Below, one piece after another: positions 52,859-60,348 of a DNA stretch of 64,000 nt (the stretch's first letter is position 1; each line of letters starts with the position of its first letter). The translations under genes and the position numbers were made by a program. Below the pieces are notes generated by a model. The model ran no database searches, was not told where the DNA came from, and saw nothing but the letters and a program-made list of their open reading frames with translations. Source of the DNA: Streptomyces qinzhouensis (GTDB lineage Bacteria > Actinomycetota > Actinomycetes > Streptomycetales > Streptomycetaceae); contig NZ_CP042266.1 in the NCBI RefSeq assembly GCF_007856155.1, positions 6,634,001 to 6,698,000 of the forward strand, written 5' to 3'.

Positions 52859-53827
52859 ATGGACAGACGGAGCTTCAACCGACGAGTGCTGGCCGGGAGC
52901 GCGGCCGCGGCCGGGGTCACCACGGTCCCCCTCGCCACGGGCGGCACCCCCGCCCAGGCCCGGGCGCTCGCCGCGACCCCGCCCCGGACCGCCCCCGCCG
53001 GGGGAAAGGTGCGCCATATGAAGCTCTACGCCGAGAAGCTGGCGGACGGTCAGCTGGGGTACGGGCTGGAGAAGGGCAAGGCCACGATCCCCGGCCCGAT
53101 GATCGAACTGAACGAGGGCGATACCCTCCACATCGAGTTCGAGAACCTCATGGACATCCCGGTCAGCCTCCATGTCCACGGCGTCGACTACGACATCAAC
53201 AACGACGGCACCCGGCTCAGCCGCAGCCATGTGGAACCCGGCGACACCCGCACCTACACCTGGCGCACCCATGCCCCCGGCCGCCGCGCCGACGGCACCT
53301 GGCGGGAGGGCAGCGCCGGCTACTGGCACTACCACGATCATGTCGTCGGTACGGACCACGGCACCGGCGGTGTCCGCAAGGGGCTCTACGGGCCGGTCGT
53401 CGTCCGGCGCAAGGGCGACATCCTCCCGGACAAGCAGTTCACCGTCGTCTTCAACGACATGACCATCAACAACAAGCCGGGCCATACCGGTCCGGACTTC
53501 CGGGCGACCGTGGGCGACCGGGTGGAGATCGTCATGATCACCCACGGCGAGTACTACCACACGTTCCATATCCACGGTCATCGCTGGGCGGACAATCGCA
53601 CCGGCCTGCTGACCGGGGCGAACGATCCCAGCCGGATCGTCGACAACAAGATCACCGGCCCGGCGGACTCCTTCGGCCTCCAGATCATCGCGGGGGAGGG
53701 GGTGGGCGCGGGCGCCTGGATGTACCACTGCCATGTCCAGAGCCACTCGGACATGGGCATGGCGGGACTGCTGCTGGTCGCCAAACCCGACGGCACGATC
53801 CCCGGTTACGATCCGCCGCACCACTGA
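52859..53827 (+). CDS. Two-domain small laccase (multicopper oxidase)
   Basis: A 322-residue secreted laccase closely resembling the S. coelicolor small laccase (SLAC), which forms a trimer and couples four one-electron oxidations to O2 reduction. A Tat signal ([14 protein letters not shown]) starts it. Copper ligands are HVHG (105-108), HYHDH (157-161), HTFHIHGH (234-241) and [12 protein letters not shown] (290-301, type-1 cysteine C291). GGAGAG precedes ATG 52859; a longer frame from 52682 has no signal-like N-terminus. It is divergent from the dehydrogenase/cupredoxin operon. Confidence 0.95.
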   Translation: MDRRSFNRRVLAGSAAAAGVTTVPLATGGTPAQARALAATPPRTAPAGGKVRHMKLYAEKLADGQLGYGLEKGKATIPGPMIELNEGDTLHIEFENLMDIPVSLHVHGVDYDINNDGTRLSRSHVEPGDTRTYTWRTHAPGRRADGTWREGSAGYWHYHDHVVGTDHGTGGVRKGLYGPVVVRRKGDILPDKQFTVVFNDMTINNKPGHTGPDFRATVGDRVEIVMITHGEYYHTFHIHGHRWADNRTGLLTGANDPSRIVDNKITGPADSFGLQIIAGEGVGAGAWMYHCHVQSHSDMGMAGLLLVAKPDGTIPGYDPPHH

Positions 53828-53850
53828 GACCGCCGGGAGCCCGGGGGCGG

Positions 53851-53910
53851 GAGCCATCGGATGCGGGGGGCCTGGCCCGGGCGGCACCGGATGCGGGGGC
53901 CCTGGCCCGG
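53851..53910. repeat. Two 30-bp tandem repeats
   Basis: Units 53851-53880 and 53881-53910 match at about 26 of 30 positions. They lie in the 134-bp gap between the laccase and VOC genes. Confidence 0.7.
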
Positions 53911-53961
53911 GAGGAGACTGGGGACGCGGGGGACCGTCCGACGCGCGGAAGGCGGAGCACC

Positions 53962-54753
53962 ATGCTCAGCACGGATTACGTCCCCGGTTCACCCGTATGG
54001 CTCGACCTCGGCAGCCCCGATATCGATGCCGCCGCCCGGTTCTACGGCACCGTCTTCGGCTGGACCTTCCACGCCGGAGGCCCGGAGGTCGGCGGCTACG
54101 GACTGTTCCAGCTCGACGGAAAGACCGTCGCCGGGGGGATGACCGTCGCCCCCGACCAGGGCCCCACCACCTGGAACATCTACTTCCAGACCCCCGACGC
54201 CAATGCCACGGCCGCCGTCGTGCGCGACGGCGGCGGCACCGTGCTCGCGGAGCCGATGGACGTGATGGAGCTGGGCCGGATGGCGGTCTTCACCGATCCC
54301 CAGGACGCCGGCTTCGCCGTCTGGCAGCCCGGCACCAACAAGGGACTCGACACGGTCAACGTCCCCAACGCCCTGTTCTGGGTGGAGCTGAACACCACGG
54401 ATGTGCCCGGCGCGCTCGGCTTCTACTCCGAGCTCTTCGGCTGGGGTACGACGGCGATGCCGATGCCCGGCGGCGACGGCGCCGCGTACACGATGATCCA
54501 CCCGGCGCGGAAGACCGCCGACGAGATGTTCGGCGGGATCACCCCGCTCGGCCCCGAAGGGGTTCTGGACCGGCCGTGCTGGCAGCCGTACTTCTGGGTG
54601 GCGGACTGCGACGCCACCACCGCGAAGGCCGCGGACGCGGGTGGCACGGTGCGGCTCCCGCCCACCGATATGGAGGGCATCGGACGGTTCGCCAATGTCG
54701 CCGACCCGGCGGGCGCGCAGTTCTTCCTGATGACGCCCTCGCCCCGCGAATGA
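53962..54753 (+). CDS. VOC family protein with two glyoxalase-like domains
   Basis: A 263-residue protein with two tandem vicinal-oxygen-chelate domains: residues ~10-125 (GSPVWLDLGSPDIDAAARFYG) and ~135-260 (FWVELNTTDVPGALGFYSELFGW). Such two-domain proteins in Streptomyces are usually annotated as glyoxalase/bleomycin-resistance-like and have no tested role. A GGAAGGCGGAG stretch precedes ATG 53962. It follows the laccase gene in the same direction but is separated by repeats. Confidence 0.87.
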   Translation: MLSTDYVPGSPVWLDLGSPDIDAAARFYGTVFGWTFHAGGPEVGGYGLFQLDGKTVAGGMTVAPDQGPTTWNIYFQTPDANATAAVVRDGGGTVLAEPMDVMELGRMAVFTDPQDAGFAVWQPGTNKGLDTVNVPNALFWVELNTTDVPGALGFYSELFGWGTTAMPMPGGDGAAYTMIHPARKTADEMFGGITPLGPEGVLDRPCWQPYFWVADCDATTAKAADAGGTVRLPPTDMEGIGRFANVADPAGAQFFLMTPSPRE

Positions 54754-54847
54754 GCGCACCCGGTCCCCACCAGGCATGTCAGCCTCGGAAACGTCTGTTG
54801 ATGCTTCATTGATCAGGCGTTTATCGCGATGCGCGACCGTGGTCGGT

Positions 54848-55099
54848 ATGCAGAACAACACCACCGTGACCGTCGAGGACCTCTCCTGGCAGCAGACGGC
54901 CCTCTGTGCCCAGATCGGCCCCGAGTTCTTCTTCCCGGCCCCCGGCTCCTCCACCCGCGAGGCCAAGCAGCTGTGCCGGGCCTGCCCCGGGCGGCTCGCG
55001 TGCCTGGAGTACGCGCTGGCGAACGACGAGAAGTTCGGCGTCTGGGGCGGACTCTCCGAGCAGGAGCGGCACCGGCTGAAGTCGGGGCGGGCGGCCTGA
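54848..55099 (+). CDS. WhiB-like (Wbl) iron-sulfur regulator
   Basis: An 83-residue Wbl protein. Four cysteines for a [4Fe-4S] cluster are visible in LCAQIGP and LCRACPGRLAC, followed by the turn motif GVWGG and a basic C-terminus (RHRLKSGRAA). Wbl proteins act with the principal sigma factor in actinobacterial development, redox and antibiotic responses. This one is among the short forms; I cannot assign it to a named Wbl class. ATG 54848 gives the usual length; an extension to 54776 is unlikely. Confidence 0.92.
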   Translation: MQNNTTVTVEDLSWQQTALCAQIGPEFFFPAPGSSTREAKQLCRACPGRLACLEYALANDEKFGVWGGLSEQERHRLKSGRAA

Positions 55100-55130
55100 G
55101 CCACCCGCCCGGGGTTCCCGGCGGGGCCGG

Positions 55131-56105
55131 TCAGCCGGCGGCGCGCGCCGCCAGCCGGGCCTTGCGCGCGGCGAGCTTCTCGTCGAACTTGGCCGCCTCG
55201 GCGTCCAGTCCGCCCATGTAGAGGCCCAGTTCCTCCTGGGCCTTCAGCCCGTCAGGACCCAGGTCGCCGATCTCCAGGACCTTCAGGAAGCGCAGCACCG
55301 GCGCCAGGACGTCGTCATGGTGGATCCGCAGGTTGTAGATCTCGCCGATCGCCATCTGGGCGGCGGCCCGCTCGAAGCCGGGGATGCCGTGACCGGGCAT
55401 CCGGAAGTCGACCACCACGTCCCGTACGGCCTGCATGGTCAGGTCGGGCGCCAGCTCGAACGCCGCGCCGAGCAGATTCCGGTAGAAGACCATGTGCAGG
55501 TTCTCGTCCGTGGCGATCCGGGCGAGCATCCGGTCGCAGACGGGGTCGCCCGACTGGTGGCCGGTGTTGCGGTGGGACACCCGGGTGGCCAGCTCCTGGA
55601 AGGCGACGTACGCCACGGAGTGCAGCATCGAGTGGCGGTTGTCGGACTCGAACCCCTCCGACATGTGCGACATCCGGAAGGCTTCCAGCTTGTCCGGGTC
55701 GACGGCGCGGGAGGTCAGCAGATAGTCCCGCATCACGATGCCGTGCCGGCCCTCCTCCGCGGTCCAGCGGTGCACCCAGGTGCCCCAGGCGCCGTTCCGG
55801 CCGAAGAGGCTGGCGATCTCGTGGTGGTAGCTGGGGAGGTTGTCCTCGGTGAGCAGGTTCACCACCAGCGCGATCCGGCCTATGTCGGTGACCTTGGACT
55901 GCTCCTGCTCCCAGGCGACGCCGTCCTCGAAGATGCCCGGGAAGTTACGGCCGTCGCCGAACGGTACATACTCGTGCGGCATCCAGTCCTTGGCGACCTT
56001 CAGATGGCGGTTCAGCTCCTTCTCGACCACCTCTTCGAGCGCGAACAGCAGCCGGGCGTCGGTCCACGCTTCCGAACTGCCGAGGTGGGGAGAGGTGATG
56101 GTCAC
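55131..56105 (-). CDS. Acyl-ACP desaturase (ferritin-like diiron)
   Basis: A 324-residue soluble desaturase of the stearoyl-ACP/DesA type, which introduces a cis double bond into acyl chains using a diiron centre and O2. The diiron ligands are E117, E118 and H121 (EEGRH) and D200, E201 and H204 (DENLH), with further acidic ligands near E88. It lacks membrane helices. Operator-like CGTAGG/CCTACG repeats sit upstream at 56150-56184, suggesting a TetR-type lipid regulator. Confidence 0.93.
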   Translation of the reverse strand: MTITSPHLGSSEAWTDARLLFALEEVVEKELNRHLKVAKDWMPHEYVPFGDGRNFPGIFEDGVAWEQEQSKVTDIGRIALVVNLLTEDNLPSYHHEIASLFGRNGAWGTWVHRWTAEEGRHGIVMRDYLLTSRAVDPDKLEAFRMSHMSEGFESDNRHSMLHSVAYVAFQELATRVSHRNTGHQSGDPVCDRMLARIATDENLHMVFYRNLLGAAFELAPDLTMQAVRDVVVDFRMPGHGIPGFERAAAQMAIGEIYNLRIHHDDVLAPVLRFLKVLEIGDLGPDGLKAQEELGLYMGGLDAEAAKFDEKLAARKARLAARAAG

Positions 56106-56149
56106 GGGTGCTCCAGGGGACGGGAGAACTGCCTGTGCGGGCAGACGAT

Positions 56150-56184
56150 ACCTACGGATTCGTAGGTTACGAGACCGTAGGTTA
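56150..56184 (-). promoter_or_regulatory. Composite operator upstream of the desaturase
   Basis: ACCTACG (56150-56156) and CGTAGGT (56161-56167) form a 7-bp inverted repeat with a 4-bp centre. CGTAGGTTA occurs twice in direct orientation (56161-56169 and 56176-56184), 15 bp apart. The array lies 45-79 bp before the desaturase start, where the core promoter should be. Confidence 0.6.
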
Positions 56185-56287
56185 AGGGTGGGGTAAGCCT
56201 TCCACCAAGCCCGCTCCGGACCGAGTCGCTCACAATCGGTGATATTCGCAGTTCATGTGGGTTGTGAAGGGGTTACAGCCGGGATGA

Positions 56288-56324
56288 CCGGAGAGTCATG
56301 TCGCGTAGGTCACCGACTCTCCGG
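56288..56324 (-). terminator. Hairpin downstream of the ABC-F gene
   Basis: Perfect 10-bp arms 56288-56297 and 56315-56324 with a 17-nt loop, 170 nt past the ABC-F stop on the minus strand. It separates that gene from the desaturase promoter. The remainder of the 388-bp gap between the two genes holds no coding sequence that I can support. Confidence 0.5.
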
Positions 56325-56493
56325 CCCCTTCTGTCCCAGGAGGCCCATCGGAACGGACCCCTCGCCGGGCGTGGCGAACCGGCACCGGTAGCCCGGCGGC
56401 CGCCCCGGATCCGACCGGCGCGCGGACGCCGGGCCCGGTGCGGCCGACGGATCGCCGCCCGCCCCGGAGCCCCGCCCCGGAGGCCCGCTGTGG

Positions 56494-58149
56494 TCAGGCT
56501 TTGGGCCGCGGCGCCCGCAGCTCGCCGTTCCGTACGTCTTCCGGATCGACGTCGTAGAGCCCGCCGTCCAGCAGCAGCCAGCGGGTGATCCCGATGGACT
56601 CCAGGAACGGTACGTCGTGACCGGCCACGATCAGCGCGCCCTCGTACGCGTCCAGTGCCGCCGTCAGCCTGCGGACGCTCGCCATGTCCAGATTGTTCGT
56701 CGGCTCGTCGAGCAGCAGCAACTGCGGTGCGGGTTCGGCCAGCAGCAGGGAGGCCAGTGCCGCCCGGAACCGCTCACCGCCGGAGAGGGTTCCCGCCGGC
56801 TGGTCCGCCCGCGCCCCCTTGAAGAGGAAGCGGGCGAGCCGGGCCCTGATCCGGTTGGCGGTCGCGGAGGGCGCGACCCGGGCCACGTTCTCGACGATGG
56901 TCAGTTCGTCGTCGAGAACGTCCAGCTTCTGCGGCAGGAACCGCAGCGGTACCAGCGTCTCGGCCTCGCCTTCGACCGGGGCCAGTTCGCCCGCGATCGT
57001 CCGCAGCAGGGTGGTCTTGCCCGCGCCGTTCCGCCCTACCAGGGCGATTCGTTCCGGTCCCCGGATGTCGAACTCGCCGCGCACCTCGGCGCCGTACCGC
57101 AGGCGCAGATCCTTCAGCCGCAGCACCTCACGGCCCGGGTGGACCGTGGTGTACGGCAGCTCGATTCGGATCTCGTCGTCGTCCCGGACCGCCTCCAGCG
57201 CCTCGTCCAGCCGCTCCCTCGCGCCGGCGAGCCGCTCGGCGTGCACCGCGCGGTGCTTGCCCGCGGACTGCTGGGCCGCGCCCTTGAGCGTATTCGCCAC
57301 GACCTTCGGCACCCGCTTCTCCACCTGCGACTTGTGCGCGTACCGCCGCCGCTTCGCCAGCTTCGACTGCGCTTCGGTCAGCTCGCGCTTCTGCCGCCGC
57401 ACATCCGCCTCGGCGACCCGGACCATCCGCTCGGCCGCCTCCTGCTCGGTCGCGAGAGCCTCCTCGTACGCCGTGTAGTTCCCGCCGTACCAGATGACCT
57501 CGCCGTCGCGCAGATCCGCGATCTGGTCGACCAGTTCCAGCAGCTCCCGGTCGTGGCTGACCACGACCAGCACCCCGGTCCAGGCGGCGACCGCGTCGTA
57601 CAGCCTGCGCCGGGCGTACCGGTCGAGGTTGTTCGTCGGCTCGTCGAGCAGCAGCACATCGGGCCGGGCCAGCATCAGGGCCGCCAGCTTCAGCAGGACG
57701 CCCTCGCCGCCGGAGACCTCCCCGATCGTGCGGTCGAGCCCGATCCGGCCCAGTCCGAGCCGGTCCAGCGTCGCCCGGGCCCGCTCCTCGACGTCCCAGT
57801 CGTCACCGACGGCGACGAAGTGCCGTTCGTCGGTGTCGCCGCGCTCGATGGCGTGCAGCGCGGCCCGGGTCCCGGCGATGCCCAGTACCTCGTCCACCCG
57901 CAGCGCGGTGTCGAGGGTCAGATTCTGCGGGAGGCAGCCGACCTCGCCCACGGCCCGGACACTGCCGCCCGTGGGGGTCAGCTCACCGGAGAGAAGCTTC
58001 AGCAGCGTCGACTTTCCGGAGCCGTTGAGCCCGATCAGCCCGGTGCGGCCGGCCCCGACCGCGAGCTGGAAGCCGTCGAACACCCGGGTGCCGTCCGGCC
58101 AGGAGAATTCGAGGTCGACGCAGGTGAGATGGGTGGAAACAGTACTCAT
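56494..58149 (-). CDS. ABC-F ATPase (ribosome-associated, possible antibiotic resistance)
   Basis: A 551-residue soluble protein with two ATPase domains and no membrane segments. Walker A loops are GLNGSGKST and GRNGAGKTT, signatures VSGGE and LSGGE, and both Walker B motifs read LLLLDEPTNNLD. The linker between the domains is helical and basic (about 235-325). ABC-F proteins act in translation and some give resistance to ribosome-targeting antibiotics. ATG 58149 (MSTVSTH) follows AGGAG. Its leader is long and may carry a regulatory ORF at 58246-58365. Confidence 0.9.
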   Translation of the reverse strand: MSTVSTHLTCVDLEFSWPDGTRVFDGFQLAVGAGRTGLIGLNGSGKSTLLKLLSGELTPTGGSVRAVGEVGCLPQNLTLDTALRVDEVLGIAGTRAALHAIERGDTDERHFVAVGDDWDVEERARATLDRLGLGRIGLDRTIGEVSGGEGVLLKLAALMLARPDVLLLDEPTNNLDRYARRRLYDAVAAWTGVLVVVSHDRELLELVDQIADLRDGEVIWYGGNYTAYEEALATEQEAAERMVRVAEADVRRQKRELTEAQSKLAKRRRYAHKSQVEKRVPKVVANTLKGAAQQSAGKHRAVHAERLAGARERLDEALEAVRDDDEIRIELPYTTVHPGREVLRLKDLRLRYGAEVRGEFDIRGPERIALVGRNGAGKTTLLRTIAGELAPVEGEAETLVPLRFLPQKLDVLDDELTIVENVARVAPSATANRIRARLARFLFKGARADQPAGTLSGGERFRAALASLLLAEPAPQLLLLDEPTNNLDMASVRRLTAALDAYEGALIVAGHDVPFLESIGITRWLLLDGGLYDVDPEDVRNGELRAPRPKA

Positions 58150-58245
58150 GGGGTCTCCTGTCGCAGGGGGAGGCAAGCGGGCAACGGGGGAGACACCGGG
58201 GGTACGGACGACGAGGGGAGCGCGCCGGAAAGACGGGGGACGGGA

Positions 58246-58365
58246 TCACGCGGAGGCGCCGCGGAAGCGGTCACCGAAGGCCCGTGAGAGGGGGGAAGGA
58301 AAGGTCCCGGCCCGGAAGAAACGGCTCGAACGTCGAGGTCGCACGCGCAACGACCGGACCGTCAT
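58246..58365 (-). CDS. Candidate Arg-rich leader ORF of the ABC-F gene
   Basis: A 39-codon frame beginning MTVRSLRVRPRRSSRFFR with ten arginines, 96 nt upstream of the ABC-F start. The ATG lies in or next to the loop of a small hairpin, ACCGTC-GAT-GACGGT. No Shine-Dalgarno sequence is seen. Antibiotic-inducible resistance genes often have arginine-rich leaders, so this could be an attenuator peptide; chance cannot be excluded. Confidence 0.4.
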   Translation of the reverse strand: MTVRSLRVRPRRSSRFFRAGTFPSPLSRAFGDRFRGASA

Positions 58366-58505
58366 CGACGGTACCGGCGCTCGGTGTCTCGGACCTCAGA
58401 CCTTCAAGGTGCTTCTCCGATCGGCGGCAACAGGAACACTTCAACCGTAGACCGGCGCGCGGTGGCCGGTCAACGGATTAACGCGCCGAGCCGGGCGCCC
58501 GCCGG

Positions 58506-58928
58506 TCAGCGGGCGTCGCGCAGCAGCCGGGCGAGGTCATGGTCCAGGTCCAGATAGCGCGACTCCTGACCGGACGGCACGACACCCTGGATCCGGTCGA
58601 GGAACCGCCGCACCTCGGAGGTGCGGATATGGACGACGGCGATGCCCTCGGGCGCGTGGAACTCGACGACCGTGCGGTCGTAGCCGTACGGCCGGATCCG
58701 GACGTCACCGTCCCCCGCGGGCCGCTCCACCCCCATCGACAGCAGTTCGCGCCCGAACGCCCAGGCGAGGTCGGCCCCCTCCAGCGTCGCATCGGCGGGA
58801 AACGCCATCCGTACGGCATAGGGGTCGCCGGTCTCGTAGCGCAACAGCGCCCGTACCGGCTCCGCGCGGGGTGCCGAGGCCACGATCCTCGCGTGTACGG
58901 GTTGCTCGATGACGGTGGCTGTGGACAT
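58506..58928 (-). CDS. SsgA-like sporulation/cell-division protein (SALP)
   Basis: A 140-residue protein of the SsgA/SsgB family, found only in sporulating actinomycetes, which position the division machinery and direct septal wall synthesis. Family landmarks are LRYETGDPYAVRMAFP, WAFGRELLSMGVERPAGDGDVRI and the terminal FLDRIQGVVPSGQESRYLDLD. Which SALP it is cannot be decided; it is not obviously SsgB. ATG 58928 gives the usual length. It stands alone, reading the same way as the ABC-F gene. Confidence 0.93.
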   Translation of the reverse strand: MSTATVIEQPVHARIVASAPRAEPVRALLRYETGDPYAVRMAFPADATLEGADLAWAFGRELLSMGVERPAGDGDVRIRPYGYDRTVVEFHAPEGIAVVHIRTSEVRRFLDRIQGVVPSGQESRYLDLDHDLARLLRDAR

Positions 58929-59103
58929 GGTCCCCCCTGCTCTTGCACGTGCGCGGCCCGCGGACGCCCTCTGACATCCGGAAGGACGTAGGGACCGGTG
59001 CTTCCGGTGCACTGTCCGGGGGTATGACCTGCATCACTTTCGAGGGGAGCGGCTTGACGCGCCCGGAACCGGCGGCGAGATGCCCGCCGGAGGGGGCCTG
59101 CCG

Positions 59104-59403
59104 TCAGTTCGGCGGCTGCTGCCGGAACGGCGCCAGCTCCGGAGCCGTACGGGTGGCGGTGAACTCGGTGATCCGGTACGCGCACACCCCGCCGGCCGTG
59201 AACGGATCGGCCGCCACGATCTCCGCCATCCGGGCCCGGTCGTCCCCGACGGCCAGGATGATCCCGCCGTCCCGGGGGTTCTTCCGCCCCGACGCGATGA
59301 ACACACCCTCCGCGAAGAGCCGGTCCACCCAGGCGATATGGGCGTCCATCAGTGCGTCGGCCCGCTCCAGGGGTGCGGTGTAGGTCAGTTCCAGTACGAA
59401 CAT
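59104..59403 (-). CDS. YciI-family protein
   Basis: A 99-residue dimeric ferredoxin-like protein with the YciI histidine (DAHIAW) and the conserved DPF triplet (VAADPFTAGG). YciI proteins are small putative hydrolases or dehydrochlorinase-like enzymes of unknown role. TAGCCT on the minus strand (plus 59411-59416), 7 nt upstream, supports ATG 59403 and a leaderless transcript. It is divergent from endonuclease V with only 64 bp between the start codons. Confidence 0.88.
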   Translation of the reverse strand: MFVLELTYTAPLERADALMDAHIAWVDRLFAEGVFIASGRKNPRDGGIILAVGDDRARMAEIVAADPFTAGGVCAYRITEFTATRTAPELAPFRQQPPN

Positions 59404-59410
59404 GGCCGCC

Positions 59411-59416
59411 AGGCTA
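59411..59416 (-). promoter_or_regulatory. -10 hexamer of leaderless promoter (YciI gene)
   Basis: TAGCCT on the minus strand ends 7 nt before the YciI start codon. Confidence 0.45.
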
Positions 59417-59452
59417 CGACACCGGGCCCCCGGGCCGGGGGCGGTGGATGCG

Positions 59453-59458
59453 TAGGGT
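59453..59458 (+). promoter_or_regulatory. -10 hexamer of endonuclease V promoter
   Basis: TAGGGT ends 9 nt before ATG 59468; with purine starts at or near the ATG this gives a very short or absent leader. Confidence 0.45.
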
Positions 59459-59467
59459 GGGGCCATC

Positions 59468-60166
59468 ATGACGCTGATCGACATCCCCGCCGACTGGCCG
59501 CGCGACGAGGCCGGGGCCCGCGCCGTCCAGGACGGACTCCGCGGCCGAGTGATCACCGACGAACCCGGCCCGCCCGTCGGCACCGGCCCGGTGACCGGGG
59601 TGGACGTGGCCTACGACGACGAGCGCGATCTGGTCGCCGCGGCGGCCGTCACCCTCGACGCCGCCGGCCTCCGGGTCGTGGCCGAGGCGACGGCGGTGGG
59701 GCGGGTCGCCTTCCCGTACGTCCCCGGGCTGCTCGCCTTCCGTGAACTCCCCGCGGTCCTCGCGGCGCTGGAGAATCTGGGCACCCCGCCCGGCCTCGTC
59801 GTCTGCGACGGCTATGGACTGGCCCATCCGCGCCGCTTCGGACTCGCCAGCCATCTGGGCGTCCTCACCGGGCTCACCACGATCGGCGTCGCCAAGAACC
59901 CGTTCGTGTTCCGCCACGGCGAACCCGGCCCGCGGCGGGGCGCGACCGTACCGCTGACGGACGGCGACGGCGAGGAGGTCGGCCGCGCCCTGCGGACCCG
60001 GGCGGACGTCAAGCCGGTGTACGTCTCGGTGGGCCATCGCATCACCCTCGACGCGGCCTGCGCCCACACCCTCCATCTCACCCCCCGCTACCGCCTCCCC
60101 GAGACGACCCGCCTCGCGGACCGCCTCTGCCGCGACGCCCTGGCGGCGGCCGTCCGGTCCCTCTGA
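59468..60166 (+). CDS. nfi: Endonuclease V
   Basis: A 232-residue deoxyinosine-specific endonuclease, which nicks DNA one nucleotide 3' of deaminated adenine. Conserved blocks are GVDVAY (D46, metal), PYVPGLLAFRE (E93), CDGYGLAHPRRFGLASHLGV (D114) and VKPVYVSVGHRI. The length is normal. It is divergent from the YciI gene and ends 182 bp before the CoA-transferase gene. Confidence 0.95.
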   Translation: MTLIDIPADWPRDEAGARAVQDGLRGRVITDEPGPPVGTGPVTGVDVAYDDERDLVAAAAVTLDAAGLRVVAEATAVGRVAFPYVPGLLAFRELPAVLAALENLGTPPGLVVCDGYGLAHPRRFGLASHLGVLTGLTTIGVAKNPFVFRHGEPGPRRGATVPLTDGDGEEVGRALRTRADVKPVYVSVGHRITLDAACAHTLHLTPRYRLPETTRLADRLCRDALAAAVRSL

Positions 60167-60275
60167 CGGGCACCCGAGGACGGCCCGGCAAAGGCCTCCG
60201 CAGGCCACGTCGGCACAGAAGAGGGCGCCGGGTGGACCGGCCCGGTGAATCCTCCGGGCCGCTCCGGGCAAACCC

Positions 60276-60304
60276 TTGTCCACGGTGGAACACGTTCTTA
60301 CCAT
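60276..60304 (+). promoter_or_regulatory. HrdB-type promoter of the beta-oxidation operon
   Basis: TTGTCC (60276-60281), exact 17-bp spacer and TACCAT (60299-60304). The start codon at 60349 lies 45 nt downstream. Confidence 0.65.
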
Positions 60305-60309
60305 CACTG

Positions 60310-60334
60310 GTGTTACATCAGTTGTGTCACATCA
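60310..60334 (+). promoter_or_regulatory. Direct-repeat operator candidate in the 5' leader
   Basis: GTGTTACATCA (60310-60320) and GTGTCACATCA (60324-60334), 10 of 11 positions identical, 14-bp period. They lie just downstream of the -10, where a repressor would block initiation or early elongation. Confidence 0.5.
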
Positions 60335-60348
60335 ACGCTGGGGGCTCG

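Noticed and set aside
43707..53827. Natural-product gene cluster suggested by the BBE-like flavoprotein and laccase
   Set aside because: No polyketide, NRPS, terpene or RiPP core enzyme and no cluster regulator lie between them; the DNA ligase pair interrupts the stretch.
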